In this document: positions 30,901-37,782 of the stretch, piece by piece
How the letters are laid out: every line of letters begins with the position of its first letter
Position numbering within the stretch: the stretch's first letter is position 1
IMG/VR virus record: IMGVR_UViG_3300019487_000952
Coordinates: 1-38,356 of that record
Origin: a virus
Strand: one strand, 5' to 3'
Length of the DNA: 38,356 nt
Position numbers and translations under genes: made by a program
Notes under the pieces: generated by a model
Database searches by the model: none
The model's input: the letters and a program-made list of their open reading frames with translations, nothing else
What the model was told of the DNA's origin: nothing

Positions 30901-31047
30901 ATGGGCCGTTTCCGGCCTAATCCCGGCCTTTAGGGCCTACCAGGCAGCCGGTAATGTCCTAGTAGGGGGTTTGCGTCCCGCAACCTGATTGCAGCCTGTC
31001 CTGGCCTCCAGGCTACGTCGGGCGGGTCCCCGGTAGGGAATTCCCGT
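30901..31047. other. Convergent intergenic region
   Basis: This 147-base gap lies between the spanin gene and the leftward early-type genes. It is GC-rich with several short inverted repeats (GGCCTTTAGGGCC, GGGAATTCCC) but has no T tract, so no classic terminator is seen. No ORF with a believable start or RNA gene was found. Confidence 0.5.
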
Positions 31048-31404
31048 CTAGGTGCCTCTCCGCCGTCTCGTGGCCTTCTTCGGGCTTGGTCCGCGTGGTG
31101 TTGCTTCCCCGAGTTCCAGCCGGAGGAGTCGGAGCATATTGTTAGGCATCGGCCTATAGCTCCGCGCATTCTCCGATACTAGCCAGCTTCGCAGGGTCTG
31201 CGGGGCGACCTCGAGCAATCCCGCCGTGCCGACCTGCGACATACCGTGCTTGGCCATCAATGCACGCAGATGCTCGGCATTGGATTTCATGGCCGGCCAG
31301 TCTACCATCTGACTGTCCAGCCACAAAGTAGCCGCTGTCACGGCTTTTGCCTCAGTGGAACGCACCAAAGAGACAGGTGATCGGCGCGGCGCGAATTGTG
31401 TCAT
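31048..31404 (-). CDS. Helix-turn-helix (XRE-like) regulator
   Basis: Protein of 118 residues, start at 31404 in an ATGA overlap with the gene upstream. Residues about 42-75 (AEHLRALMAKHGMSQVGTAG, then LLEVAPQTLRSWLVSENA) form an XRE-like HTH in which SQVGTAGLLEV is helix 2 and the turn, and APQTLRSWL the recognition helix. A basic tail (KKATRRRRGT) follows. Methionine 39 is a possible later start. It is the last gene of the leftward unit. It could bind the TAGCTAC operators, but nothing in the sequence proves this. Confidence 0.72.
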   Translation of the reverse strand: MTQFAPRRSPVSLVRSTEAKAVTAATLWLDSQMVDWPAMKSNAEHLRALMAKHGMSQVGTAGLLEVAPQTLRSWLVSENARSYRPMPNNMLRLLRLELGEATPRGPSPKKATRRRRGT

Positions 31405-31805
31405 CGCGGCTCGCTTAATGCGACATCGATCCGCGCCGGCAGCTCGCGTAGCAGCGTCACGCCATTGTTAACCGATGGAGCGTAGACGAGCAGCGTGATG
31501 CGCCGGCCGAGGTCTGCTGCAGGAAGCGCGCGATCGCACTGTCTGACATCGATTGTGAGATAGGCTGGCGAGGGCGTGCCGTCTTCGAGCACGACATGCG
31601 CCACCCCGATGCTCGGCGCGCCAACGATCTGCACGCTGGCGTGCGTAACGCGTGGATCACCAACGTCCGGCCAGCCGTGCGGCGCGAGCAGCCGCACCGC
31701 ATCGGCATTGACGCTCAGATAGACGAGGCCCTGCGCGGCATGCTCCGTGGACCAGTAGTCCGTGGAGACGACGCGCGGGCCGTTATTGGCGATGTGTATC
31801 ATCAC
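31401..31805 (-). CDS. Hypothetical early-region protein
   Basis: Protein of 134 residues on the minus strand; its stop overlaps the start of the HTH gene. The fold looks mixed alpha/beta: VYLSVNADAVRLLAPHGWPDV, HASVQIVGAPSIGVAHVVLED, YLTIDVRQCDRALPA, then RITLLVYAP. No family is recognised. A purine-rich GAGGAGGTAGAG lies just before the ATG. Confidence 0.68.
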   Translation of the reverse strand: MMIHIANNGPRVVSTDYWSTEHAAQGLVYLSVNADAVRLLAPHGWPDVGDPRVTHASVQIVGAPSIGVAHVVLEDGTPSPAYLTIDVRQCDRALPAADLGRRITLLVYAPSVNNGVTLLRELPARIDVALSEPR

Positions 31806-31877
31806 TCTACCTCCTCAGTGCACCTTGGCGAGTCGGTCGGCGTCGCCGACCTGGCGGCGGGAGAGGGTGACGGGCAT

Positions 31878-32150
31878 TTAGCCTGCCGTAGCAGTCATGT
31901 TGATCGTCGCGGCCAAGTCGCCGAGCAGATCAGCAGCGATCCGCCGCGCGTCGCTCAGGCTCACATCGGTGAGTTGCTGACGCACGTTCGATGCGCGCGC
32001 ATCGCCGGTCGGCACATGGACACGCACGTCTCCGGGTGTGCGCAGCAGATGCAGAGTCTCCTCGACGTAGTAAGCTGCGCAGGCGATGTCCTCGCGCAGA
32101 GTATAGATATAAGCCGCATCTGTGTTTTTCGAGACGCGCTCCAATCTCAT
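31878..32150 (-). CDS. C-terminal part of a frame-broken early gene, or separate 90-residue protein
   Basis: Minus-strand frame of 90 residues with ATG at 32150 but no good ribosome site. SKNTDAAYIYTLREDIACAA and ADLLGDLAATINMTATAG look like real protein. Upstream coding lies in another frame (31930-32634), whose reading becomes Arg-rich and unnatural once this frame begins. A +1 shift near the A5 run (complement of 32123-32127) would join both parts into one 251-residue product. Either the gene is frameshifted or it starts here on its own. Confidence 0.55.
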   Translation of the reverse strand: MRLERVSKNTDAAYIYTLREDIACAAYYVEETLHLLRTPGDVRVHVPTGDARASNVRQQLTDVSLSDARRIAADLLGDLAATINMTATAG

Positions 32151-32634
32151 GCTTGAGGGCTTGCTGGCTCGCGATGGACGCCTCTCTGCGAGTCTCGGCG
32201 AGAGCGCGATAGTGACCGCGCCATCCTCCGGACGTGTAGTCGCGGTGAGCGGCGACTCTGGAGTCGCGCGAGTCGTGCTGCACTTCGTGGACGGGATGTG
32301 GCACCGCGCCGCGCAGCTCGTCTGCGGCCTCGCGCAGCGATTCGGCGTGTCGGCGCTCAGCCTGCGCTTCAGTCAGGGCTTCCTCCGGCCTGTATGGCCG
32401 GCAGGAAGTCAGGTACTCGGATGCGCGGCGCAGATAGCGCTGTGCATCCGACAAAGCGACCTGAGCATAGGCAGCTCTGGACCGGTCTATCCCAGCAGCC
32501 GCGAGAATTGCGAGCGCTGCATGATCAGTGCCGCCAAGCCTCTTGCGAGCGGCGCTAGCGAGCCGACCGGCAGCAATAATAGCTGCGCGTTCGGTCAGAG
32601 TGATCGCGGGGGTCTTATCTGCTACGGATTCCAT
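31930..32634 (-). CDS. Early-region protein with a probable frame break
   Basis: Start at 32634 with ribosome site AAGGAGAG. The first roughly 170 residues look genuine: ITLTERAAIIAAGRLASAA, ALSDAQRYLRRASEYLTS, EALTEAQAERRHAESLREA, SIASQQALKHEIGARLEK. They are helical and charged. From about 32125 on, this frame turns into Arg-rich sequence (RGHRLRSLLRRGDSASAAHT) typical of non-coding frames, while the +1 frame (31878-32150) looks coding. The break may be a mutation, a reading error or recoding. Function is unknown. Confidence 0.5.
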   Translation of the reverse strand: MESVADKTPAITLTERAAIIAAGRLASAARKRLGGTDHAALAILAAAGIDRSRAAYAQVALSDAQRYLRRASEYLTSCRPYRPEEALTEAQAERRHAESLREAADELRGAVPHPVHEVQHDSRDSRVAAHRDYTSGGWRGHYRALAETRREASIASQQALKHEIGARLEKHRCGLYLYSARGHRLRSLLRRGDSASAAHTRRRACPCADRRCARIERASATHRCEPERRAADRC

Positions 32635-32650
32635 CGTGCTCTCCTTCTGT

Positions 32651-32676
32651 GTGGCCCCTAGCCGGGAGCCTGCGGT
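32651..32676 (-). repeat. Leader repeat, copy 1, with hairpin
   Basis: A 26-base direct repeat that, on the minus strand, precedes the ribosome site of the 32634 gene. In the leftward RNA it folds GGCUCC with GGGGCC around a 6-base loop, with one G-U pair. The plus-strand RNA would have a C-A mismatch, so the element is built for the leftward message. Confidence 0.65.
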
Positions 32677-32725
32677 TGTGCGGGGCGCACATTGGAGCCG
32701 CCCGTGAGCGGCTCGGTCTGCGTCC

Positions 32726-32962
32726 CTACGTCAGGGACGGCAGGCGGACGGGATGGCCGATGTCGTGGAACGTGGCAGACCCCTCGTCGTGCCCGATGGC
32801 GAATTCGATGAATTCCTTGCCATCTGGGCTGTAGAGCATCGCTGGTACGTTGTCGATGTCATCCGGCGGCGGCGGCGCATCCAGGTCTGTTGCCGTCCAC
32901 AAATCAATCGCACTGCCCGTGATGTGTTGCGCGATGTAGCCGAGCGTCGTGTATAGGATCAT
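32726..32962 (-). CDS. Hypothetical acidic early protein
   Basis: Protein of 78 residues; ATG at 32962 preceded by AAGGAGAGACAG, the standard leader of this region. The sequence (ILYTTLGYIAQHITGSAIDL, then DAPPPPDDIDNVPAML, EFIEFAIGHDEGS) is acidic with a proline stretch. No domain is recognised. Small acidic proteins of this kind in early phage regions often bind host enzymes, but that is only a general expectation. Confidence 0.62.
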   Translation of the reverse strand: MILYTTLGYIAQHITGSAIDLWTATDLDAPPPPDDIDNVPAMLYSPDGKEFIEFAIGHDEGSATFHDIGHPVRLPSLT

Positions 32963-32976
32963 CTGTCTCTCCTTCG

Positions 32977-33002
32977 GTGGCCCCTAGCCGGGAGCCTGCG
33001 GT
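32977..33002 (-). repeat. Leader repeat, copy 2, with hairpin
   Basis: Exact second copy of the 26-base leader at 32651-32676, 326 bases away, again just before the ribosome site of a leftward gene (32962). Confidence 0.65.
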
Positions 33003-33045
33003 GTGGGGTCATCCCACTGAGGATTGGCGGGCGGCCAATCGTGGC

Positions 33046-33255
33046 CTAAAGCCGCTCGCGGTGGACTTCGGTCCCCGCCGCGTCCCGTACTACGATGGTC
33101 GGGCCGTAACCGGCATACTGCCACGCCGGGAAAGCGTCCCGCGCGTACTGCTTAGCCTTGCGGATTGTGGTCAAGAGCGCGCCCCTGTGTGTCATCGTCA
33201 CGCCGTCCTGCTGCGGCGTGTACGCGCTGTAGGTGTAGGTCTTGTATCTCATCAT
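33046..33255 (-). CDS. Hypothetical small protein
   Basis: Protein of 69 residues; ATG at 33255 (or 33252) preceded by AAGGAGAGAC. TIRKAKQYARDAFPAWQ and PTIVVRDAAGTEVHRERL suggest a small alpha/beta fold seen in many unnamed phage early proteins. It lies between two unknown genes on the minus strand. Confidence 0.62.
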   Translation of the reverse strand: MMRYKTYTYSAYTPQQDGVTMTHRGALLTTIRKAKQYARDAFPAWQYAGYGPTIVVRDAAGTEVHRERL

Positions 33256-33313
33256 GTCTCTCCTTCGTTGGCTCTATTATGCTCGGTCTGCGTCGGGGGG
33301 CTGTTGCCCCTCC

Positions 33314-33934
33314 CTATGCTTGATAGGGCGTCGCGACCAGCACGTACTCGCGGCCCCGGATCTCTGCCGTTGTGGCAGCACCGTCCACGAAGACGTCGAG
33401 GACGGCATGCTGTTCCGACTCGAAGTAGGTCGAGTCAACGAAGCGCTGCGCACCGTCCTTGTCGTAGTCGACGGCGTAGGCTTCCAGATGGATCGAACAG
33501 CCGTTGATCACCAGCCCGGCCAGGAGACGCGCTCTGGGGTCATCCTCCGGTCCTGATTCTTCCCAAGCCTCTTCCGGCACGTCGATCTTCCCCACCCATC
33601 CGCTGCCGTGGTACGCCGGTTGCTGCGCCAGCCACGCCTTGATCTCGGTATCGGACATCGACCAGCCCTGCAGCAGCGGCAGCTTCGCGATCTTCGCGAA
33701 CTTGAAGCTCTGGTAGTAATGCTGGGCCTTGCCCTCGAAGCCGCTGCCGAAGTAGTCGCAGAGGATCGCGAGCGCCAGCTGGGCCGGCCCGCTGCCGCCA
33801 TAGCCCCAGGAGAAGCCTGTCGGGCTGTGGTTCCTGACGTCCGTGCGCGGCGCCAGCGGGTGATGCGGGACATCGTCCACGTACACGAAAACGATGCCGT
33901 TTCCGTTCTCTCTTGTGCCTCTGTATGTCTTCAT
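33314..33934 (-). CDS. DUF6166-type protein
   Basis: Protein of 206 residues, start at 33934 with AAGGAGTGAGCG upstream. The box NHSPTGFSWGYGGSGPAQLA (residues about 35-54), then LAILCDYFG and YYQSFKFAKIAKLPL with WLAQQPAYHG, matches my memory of the DUF6166 domain. Residues 125-206 are an acidic C-terminal part (EEAWEESGPEDDPRARLL). DUF6166 is found in phages and plasmids, and its function is unknown. The gene is complete. Confidence 0.72.
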   Translation of the reverse strand: MKTYRGTRENGNGIVFVYVDDVPHHPLAPRTDVRNHSPTGFSWGYGGSGPAQLALAILCDYFGSGFEGKAQHYYQSFKFAKIAKLPLLQGWSMSDTEIKAWLAQQPAYHGSGWVGKIDVPEEAWEESGPEDDPRARLLAGLVINGCSIHLEAYAVDYDKDGAQRFVDSTYFESEQHAVLDVFVDGAATTAEIRGREYVLVATPYQA

Positions 33935-34012
33935 CGCTCACTCCTTCTCCAAGTTGCGTCTGACCACAAATGCTGGTCGCATAGCACCCCGGACGGGATG
34001 CTGTACCCAGCT

Positions 34013-34246
34013 TCAGCGCTTTGCGATCACAACAAAGGAACGATACCGAGTGGCGCCGAACATAGCGCCAGGCCCGTTCCCTTCCTCGTCCTGCGACGCG
34101 TAAAGCCTGGTGCCATCGTCGAGGACCATCACGACTGGACGCGCTCCGCGATACGGGACGCTCCAGCCCTCCTGCTGCATCTCGTTCTGTGTCATCGCTC
34201 GCACGTCCACGATGCGCTTGCCTACTACGGTGTGATCCATTTCCAC
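34013..34246 (-). CDS. Hypothetical small protein
   Basis: Protein of 77 residues, start at 34246 with AAAGGAGGCAGTGG upstream. VDVRAMTQNEMQQEGWS, VMVLDDGTRLYASQDEEGNG and GPGAMFG form a pattern met in many unnamed phage and plasmid proteins of this size. It is probably a single small beta domain. No function is known to me. Confidence 0.68.
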   Translation of the reverse strand: MEMDHTVVGKRIVDVRAMTQNEMQQEGWSVPYRGARPVVMVLDDGTRLYASQDEEGNGPGAMFGATRYRSFVVIAKR

Positions 34247-34296
34247 TGCCTCCTTTCACGACTACGTCAAGAGAATCGGGGCGCCATCCTCGATCT

Positions 34297-34638
34297 TCAT
34301 GCGGCCTTCGGCGCTGCCAGCCGGCCGGCCTTCATCGCCCGGTCGAAGTCCTGCAAGAACGCGTCGAGCCCCTCTGCGTACTTCACTTGTCGGAGGAGCT
34401 TCTGCTTGTGTTCGTCGCGGAACTGAATCTCGAAGCGCACGCTCTCCAGCTCGAACGCGAAGTTCACGCACAGGTCAGGGACCGTCGTCGCCGGCTTGCG
34501 CTCCGGGATCAGCCAGAGCCGGCCGGCGCCGGGCTTGATCTGCTGCAGGACGGTGTCGTACTTCTCGCCTTTGGCCATGCTGGCGAGCGTCATCAGGTAG
34601 AAGCGCTCGAGCTCAATCATTCCGCTGTCGCCTGTCAT
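34297..34638 (-). CDS. Hypothetical early protein
   Basis: Start at 34638 is chosen because AAGGAGACTGAC precedes it; an upstream in-frame start at 34722 would run into the preceding gene. The protein has 113 residues. MIELERFYLMTLASMAKGEK and RLWLIPERKPATTVPDLCV are followed by a charged segment (FEIQFRDEHKQKLLRQVKYA). No recognised domain. Confidence 0.65.
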   Translation of the reverse strand: MTGDSGMIELERFYLMTLASMAKGEKYDTVLQQIKPGAGRLWLIPERKPATTVPDLCVNFAFELESVRFEIQFRDEHKQKLLRQVKYAEGLDAFLQDFDRAMKAGRLAAPKAA

Positions 34639-34639
34639 G

Positions 34640-34846
34640 TCAGTCTCCTTGGTCGTAGTGGCCTTCCTCGCGGGCGTAGGCTTCCCAGCCGCAGTCGATG
34701 ATCCTGGCGTTGCGATCAGCATCAGACTGCTGTGGACGCTTCGTGCCCGTGAAGCACGCCTTGCACTTGCCGCTGTGGGCGGCGGCGTACTGCTTTGACG
34801 TCAAGTTCTCGCAGCTCCTGCATTCGATGACGTACGGGTTTCTCAT
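34640..34846 (-). CDS. Small zinc-ribbon-like protein
   Basis: Start at 34846 with GAGGAGATGAC upstream; 68 residues. IECRSCENL (about residues 6-14) and KCKACF (about 26-31) give two CxxC pairs spaced for one zinc ion. A tail with DCGWEAYAREEGHYDQGD follows. It probably binds nucleic acid or protein. The stop lies one base before the next start, so translation is coupled. Confidence 0.7.
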   Translation of the reverse strand: MRNPYVIECRSCENLTSKQYAAAHSGKCKACFTGTKRPQQSDADRNARIIDCGWEAYAREEGHYDQGD

Positions 34847-34878
34847 GTCATCTCCTCTGGTGCGAAGTCCGCACCCCA

Positions 34879-34899
34879 CGGCCCGGGTTCGCCGGGCCG
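34879..34899 (-). terminator. GC-rich hairpin between early genes
   Basis: CGGCCCGG (34879-34886), a 5-base loop, CCGGGCCG (34892-34899), a perfect 8-bp stem 12 bases downstream of the DUF932 stop on the minus strand. There is no T tract, so it may protect the 3' end or pause polymerase rather than end transcription. Confidence 0.5.
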
Positions 34900-34911
34900 C
34901 AGGCTGCTACC

Positions 34912-35901
34912 TCACGCGGCCAGCTTCACGCATTCCGCGAACACGGCTTCCTTGGTCTGCGCACTCTTGCCGAACCAAGAAGAGTCGAGTCTGGTGTCGG
35001 CAGACCGCGACTTGCTGTGATGGTCGTAGAACTCGGTGACTGCGTTGACCAGGCCCCAGGCGGTGCCGCGTGCCGATTCCAGATCGGAACCGATCGCCTT
35101 GCCATGCCAAAGGTCGATCACCTTGCCGACGGTCTGCGACTTGTCGAGGAACTTCTCCGGTTCCATCGCGCGGTCATCGTCGGTCGCGGCGTAGACGCGT
35201 TGCAGAATCTGCGTGGCCTTCCGGTCGTCGAGCTTGATCTTCGCGATCAGCTTCGCGGACTCGATGAAGGCGCTCCACGTGTCGACCGTGATCCCGAGCT
35301 GGTCCTTGACTTTCTCCGGGTCGAAGGTGTCGAAGTGGCAGACCTTCACTTGCTGGCCGTCCTTCACGTTGGAGCCCAGCGCCAATGTGAGAGTGTTCAT
35401 GCAGACCACGCGGACGCTGGTGAAGCGAGCTGTCGTCGCCATCCGACCGTCGCACGCCGTCGCGAGCAACAGATAGCCCTGGACCTTGTCCTGGCTGGCG
35501 ATCTTGGCTTCCTTGCCGATCTCCGCGAGCGCCCAAATCTTCTGGCCACCGCGCAGGCTGCCGGCGGTGTGCATCGTGAATCCGGCGCCCTTGGTCAGGT
35601 CATTGAAGAAGCCGAGGATCGCCTCGGGCTGCACTTCCTTGTAGGAATCGGAGACCACGGAGAGCGCATCACCGGTGTCGCTGCGGTAGAGAACGTCACG
35701 ACCGATGCTGGCTTGGCGGAGACCTGTCTCTGCCTGATAGAGGACCGGCGTGCGGAGGATTGACCAATCGAGACCCGCGGCCTTGCGCCACTCCTCGATC
35801 GTGGCGTTGGGGTCGATCTGCTGCCCGAGTTCGTGCCACGGTGTTTTCCCGACGTACGCCATGTTCGCCTTGCCGTTGCTCATGTCGATTTCGTGTGCCA
35901 T
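34912..35901 (-). CDS. DUF932 phage/plasmid-like protein (TIGR03299 type)
   Basis: Protein of 329 residues. AYVGKTPWHELGQQIDPNAT (residues about 15-34), VLYRSDTGDALSVVSDSYKEV (70-90), then ACDGRMATTARFTSVRVVCMNTL (about 149-171) are hallmarks of the DUF932 family. Such proteins occur in early regions of phages and plasmids; their role is not settled. AGGAGTTACCAG precedes the ATG at 35901. A sigma-70-like promoter with an operator lies about 50 bases upstream, so this gene heads a leftward operon. The gene is complete. Confidence 0.87.
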   Translation of the reverse strand: MAHEIDMSNGKANMAYVGKTPWHELGQQIDPNATIEEWRKAAGLDWSILRTPVLYQAETGLRQASIGRDVLYRSDTGDALSVVSDSYKEVQPEAILGFFNDLTKGAGFTMHTAGSLRGGQKIWALAEIGKEAKIASQDKVQGYLLLATACDGRMATTARFTSVRVVCMNTLTLALGSNVKDGQQVKVCHFDTFDPEKVKDQLGITVDTWSAFIESAKLIAKIKLDDRKATQILQRVYAATDDDRAMEPEKFLDKSQTVGKVIDLWHGKAIGSDLESARGTAWGLVNAVTEFYDHHSKSRSADTRLDSSWFGKSAQTKEAVFAECVKLAA

Positions 35902-35949
35902 CTGGTAACTCCTGTCTTCTGTTGGGTTGATCGGCTAACTGCAGTGTCC

Positions 35950-35978
35950 ACTCTAGCTACATTGTGGCTAGTTGTCAA
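35950..35978 (-). promoter_or_regulatory. Strong leftward promoter before the DUF932 operon
   Basis: On the minus strand: TTGACA (complement of 35973-35978, perfect -35), a 17-base spacer, then TAGAGT (complement of 35950-35955, 4/6 match for -10). A TAGCTAC palindrome fills the spacer. The expected start of transcription lies about 40 bases before the ATG at 35901. This is the best sigma-70 promoter seen in the window. Confidence 0.8.
35954..35970. promoter_or_regulatory. Operator-like palindrome TAGCTAC-N3-GTGGCTA
   Basis: Same 7-3-7 design as the site at 6259-6275, with one mismatch between the arms. It lies between the -35 and -10 boxes, so a bound protein would block polymerase. Confidence 0.65.
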
Positions 35979-36047
35979 TAGAAAGGTAACGTAATCATGG
36001 GCTTGTAAATTCGTTGAAAATCCAGCCCTTCGAGGGGTCCGGGGCCT

Positions 36048-36911
36048 TTACTTCGGCTCCGGCAGGGCTCCTGGGTAATGCTTGGCGATAATCCGGTTCA
36101 TCTGGTCGACCAGGTCCGGACGCTTGAAGGTGACGTGCCCGGCGCCGTTCTTGTATTGCTTGATCCGCACGTACTCGTTCTCCACGTCAGGGTCGGTCGT
36201 GTTCGCGAACATGTGCAACAGCTTGTAGGTTCCCTGCCGGTGATCCGGCTCGGCCTTGCCGTCGAGGACATGGAAGACGCGCATCAGATCGTCCAGCTCG
36301 TCGCAGTGGCGCATGTTGGGCCAGCCGAGTGATGTCCCTGGACCGGTCACGGCCGAGCGGATGTAGGTCAGGACAATCCGCTTGCCGAACTTCTGCGGCA
36401 GGTTTGTCTTGTAGTCCCAGGCCAGCCCCTTGAAGACGTTGATTACACCGCGCTCGAATATCTCGCCTCTGGAGTCGTGCAGCATCCGGAACGTGCCGCG
36501 GATGTTGTCGACCGTGAGCGGCGGCATATCCTTGCCTTCGATTTGCTTGTCCCACTGTTCGCGCGCCTTCGCGTCCATCAGGCTGCGCATCCCGGACTCG
36601 CCCATCAGATATTGCCAGCCGGCTCCGTCCACTTCCTTGCGCATGTGTTCGAGCACTTCGGCGCTGCGGTCCATGTAGGCGCCGTTGATCCGCTGTTCGA
36701 CGCTGCGCGAGTAGTGCGACGGTGACGTGCAGAACGTAGGGAACCCGACGTTCGCCCTCGCCGCGATCGCTGCGGTCTCGTTGATCATGTCGATGATCTG
36801 TGCCAGACGCTCCAACACGGCGTCGCGCTGATTCACCAGGTTCTCGATGCTGACGCTGGGCACGACCTGCGTGCCCGCGCTTTCGTCTTTCAGGATTTCG
36901 GGAGCGTTCAT
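36048..36911 (-). CDS. DUF4942-type protein
   Basis: Start at 36911 is chosen for the AAAGGAG site; a start at 36944 has none. The protein has 287 residues. A helical front (LVNQRDAVLERLAQIIDMI) precedes NIRGTFRMLHDSRGEIFERG (about 137-156), VFKGLAWDYKTNLPQKFGKR (about 160-179) and a closing GHVTFKRPDLVDQMNRIIA. These are the marks of the DUF4942 family as I remember it. Members occur in phages and mobile elements, at times beside DNA methylases. The function is not known. No promoter is visible directly upstream. Confidence 0.78.
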   Translation of the reverse strand: MNAPEILKDESAGTQVVPSVSIENLVNQRDAVLERLAQIIDMINETAAIAARANVGFPTFCTSPSHYSRSVEQRINGAYMDRSAEVLEHMRKEVDGAGWQYLMGESGMRSLMDAKAREQWDKQIEGKDMPPLTVDNIRGTFRMLHDSRGEIFERGVINVFKGLAWDYKTNLPQKFGKRIVLTYIRSAVTGPGTSLGWPNMRHCDELDDLMRVFHVLDGKAEPDHRQGTYKLLHMFANTTDPDVENEYVRIKQYKNGAGHVTFKRPDLVDQMNRIIAKHYPGALPEPK

Positions 36912-36981
36912 TGGGGCTGCTCCTTTCTCAAATCGTCCTTCCATACCGGTCGCTGCGCTGTTCTACGCGCTTGGGTGATGG

Positions 36982-37389
36982 TCAGGTATTGGGTGACTCG
37001 TTCATAGCAGGGCGAGGCTCAGCGCCGGTCGCTGGGAAAATCGCGGCCTCGGCGTATTGAGCAGCGATCAGATAGCTTCCACGCTTGAGGTTCACCACCG
37101 ATTTGAGGGCGGCAAACAGTCGCTCGGCTGACTCTCTGTGGTCGAAGTCCGCGACATGCTCTACGCCGCCGCTGGAGCAGTGCCAGTAGACGGCAAACTT
37201 CCACTCGAGCGCTTCGCCGCTGGCAACCGCCTCTTGAGCAGCGGTCTCGGAAGCCTTGGAGTCGTCGCCCAGGGACTCGACATAGACCCCGCCACGGAAG
37301 TCGTCGCAAACGACGACGATCGACAGCTCGACGTCGTCATAGAGGGCGCCGGGAATCGTCTCGTACTTGTCTCGCAGAATGAGGTTCAT
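36982..37389 (-). CDS. Hypothetical early protein
   Basis: Start at 37389, in an ATGA overlap with the 25-residue gene upstream (37386-37463), so an extended start at 37434 is rejected. The protein has 135 residues: ALYDDVELSIVVVCDDFRGG, EWKFAVYWHCSSGGVEHV, and a helix AERLFAALKSVVNL. It is a mixed alpha/beta protein with no recognised family. Confidence 0.68.
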   Translation of the reverse strand: MNLILRDKYETIPGALYDDVELSIVVVCDDFRGGVYVESLGDDSKASETAAQEAVASGEALEWKFAVYWHCSSGGVEHVADFDHRESAERLFAALKSVVNLKRGSYLIAAQYAEAAIFPATGAEPRPAMNESPNT

Positions 37390-37463
37390 GGCATCACCTT
37401 CGCCGGCGGGATCACTCGAACTCTGTTGCCCCACGGGTAACGGCCATTGGTGAAGTAGCTCAT
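37386..37463 (-). CDS. Tiny 25-residue gene coupled by ATGA overlaps at both ends
   Basis: On the minus strand ATG at 37463 to TGA at 37386-37388, reading MSYFTNGRYPWGNRVRVIPP followed by AKVMP. Its stop overlaps the start of the 37389 gene. Its own start overlaps the stop that the upstream gene would have if shifted by -1. The fit at both ends makes a chance ORF less likely. Function is unknown. Confidence 0.55.
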   Translation of the reverse strand: MSYFTNGRYPWGNRVRVIPPAKVMP

Positions 37464-37782
37464 GTCGGCCTCACGGGCAGCTTGAACACGGCGCCGTCGG
37501 GGATCGTGTCGTCTTTCTTCGCGGCCTCGATCGCTTCCTCGGCGCTGTCAAACGTGCCGAAGTCGCCCGGATAACTGCGTAGAAAAAGCGGCCGACGTTC
37601 TTGCCTCTGAACGCGCGCGCATGGCGGTAGTATTTGCCGAGCGCATCGACGGCCTGTCGAGCGTCCTTCGCGCTGGCGATCAGACCGTCATACACGGTCT
37701 GCCACGAGGCGCCGGCTTCGGCGTTCGTGAGTCGCGCGCCGGCGTCCGGATGATTGCTGACCTGCAGCGTGTACCAACTCAT
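37460..37782 (-). CDS. Early protein read through a -1 frameshift
   Basis: ATG at 37782 overlaps the stop of the gene upstream (ATGA). The first frame reads MSWYTLQVSNHPDAGARLTN, ASWQTVYDGLIASAKDARQA and ends after VGRFF in a basic, unnatural tail (stop at 37471). From the CTTTTTC run (minus strand, complement of 37582-37588) the -1 frame reads LRSYPGDFGTFDSAEEAIEA, then AKKDDTIPDGAVFKLPVRPT, and stops at 37460 in an ATGA with the next small gene. The joined 107-residue product is well formed. This may be programmed shifting, a real mutation or a missing base in the sequence. Confidence 0.6.

Larger units (their letters stand above)
35902..36047. other. Intergenic region with early promoter
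   Basis: This 146-base gap carries the promoter and operator just described, is AT-richer than its surroundings, and lacks an ORF. A short CCCT/AGGG hairpin near the DUF4942 stop is too weak to call a terminator. Confidence 0.6.

Noticed and set aside
32122-32661. 179-codon plus-strand frame in the early region
   Set aside because: It runs against the coding direction there, and the minus strand has ribosome sites and natural protein composition.
33608-34426. 272-codon plus-strand frame
   Set aside because: Antisense to the DUF6166 gene and two small genes with good ribosome sites.
35017-35763. 248-codon plus-strand frame
   Set aside because: Antisense to the clear DUF932 gene.
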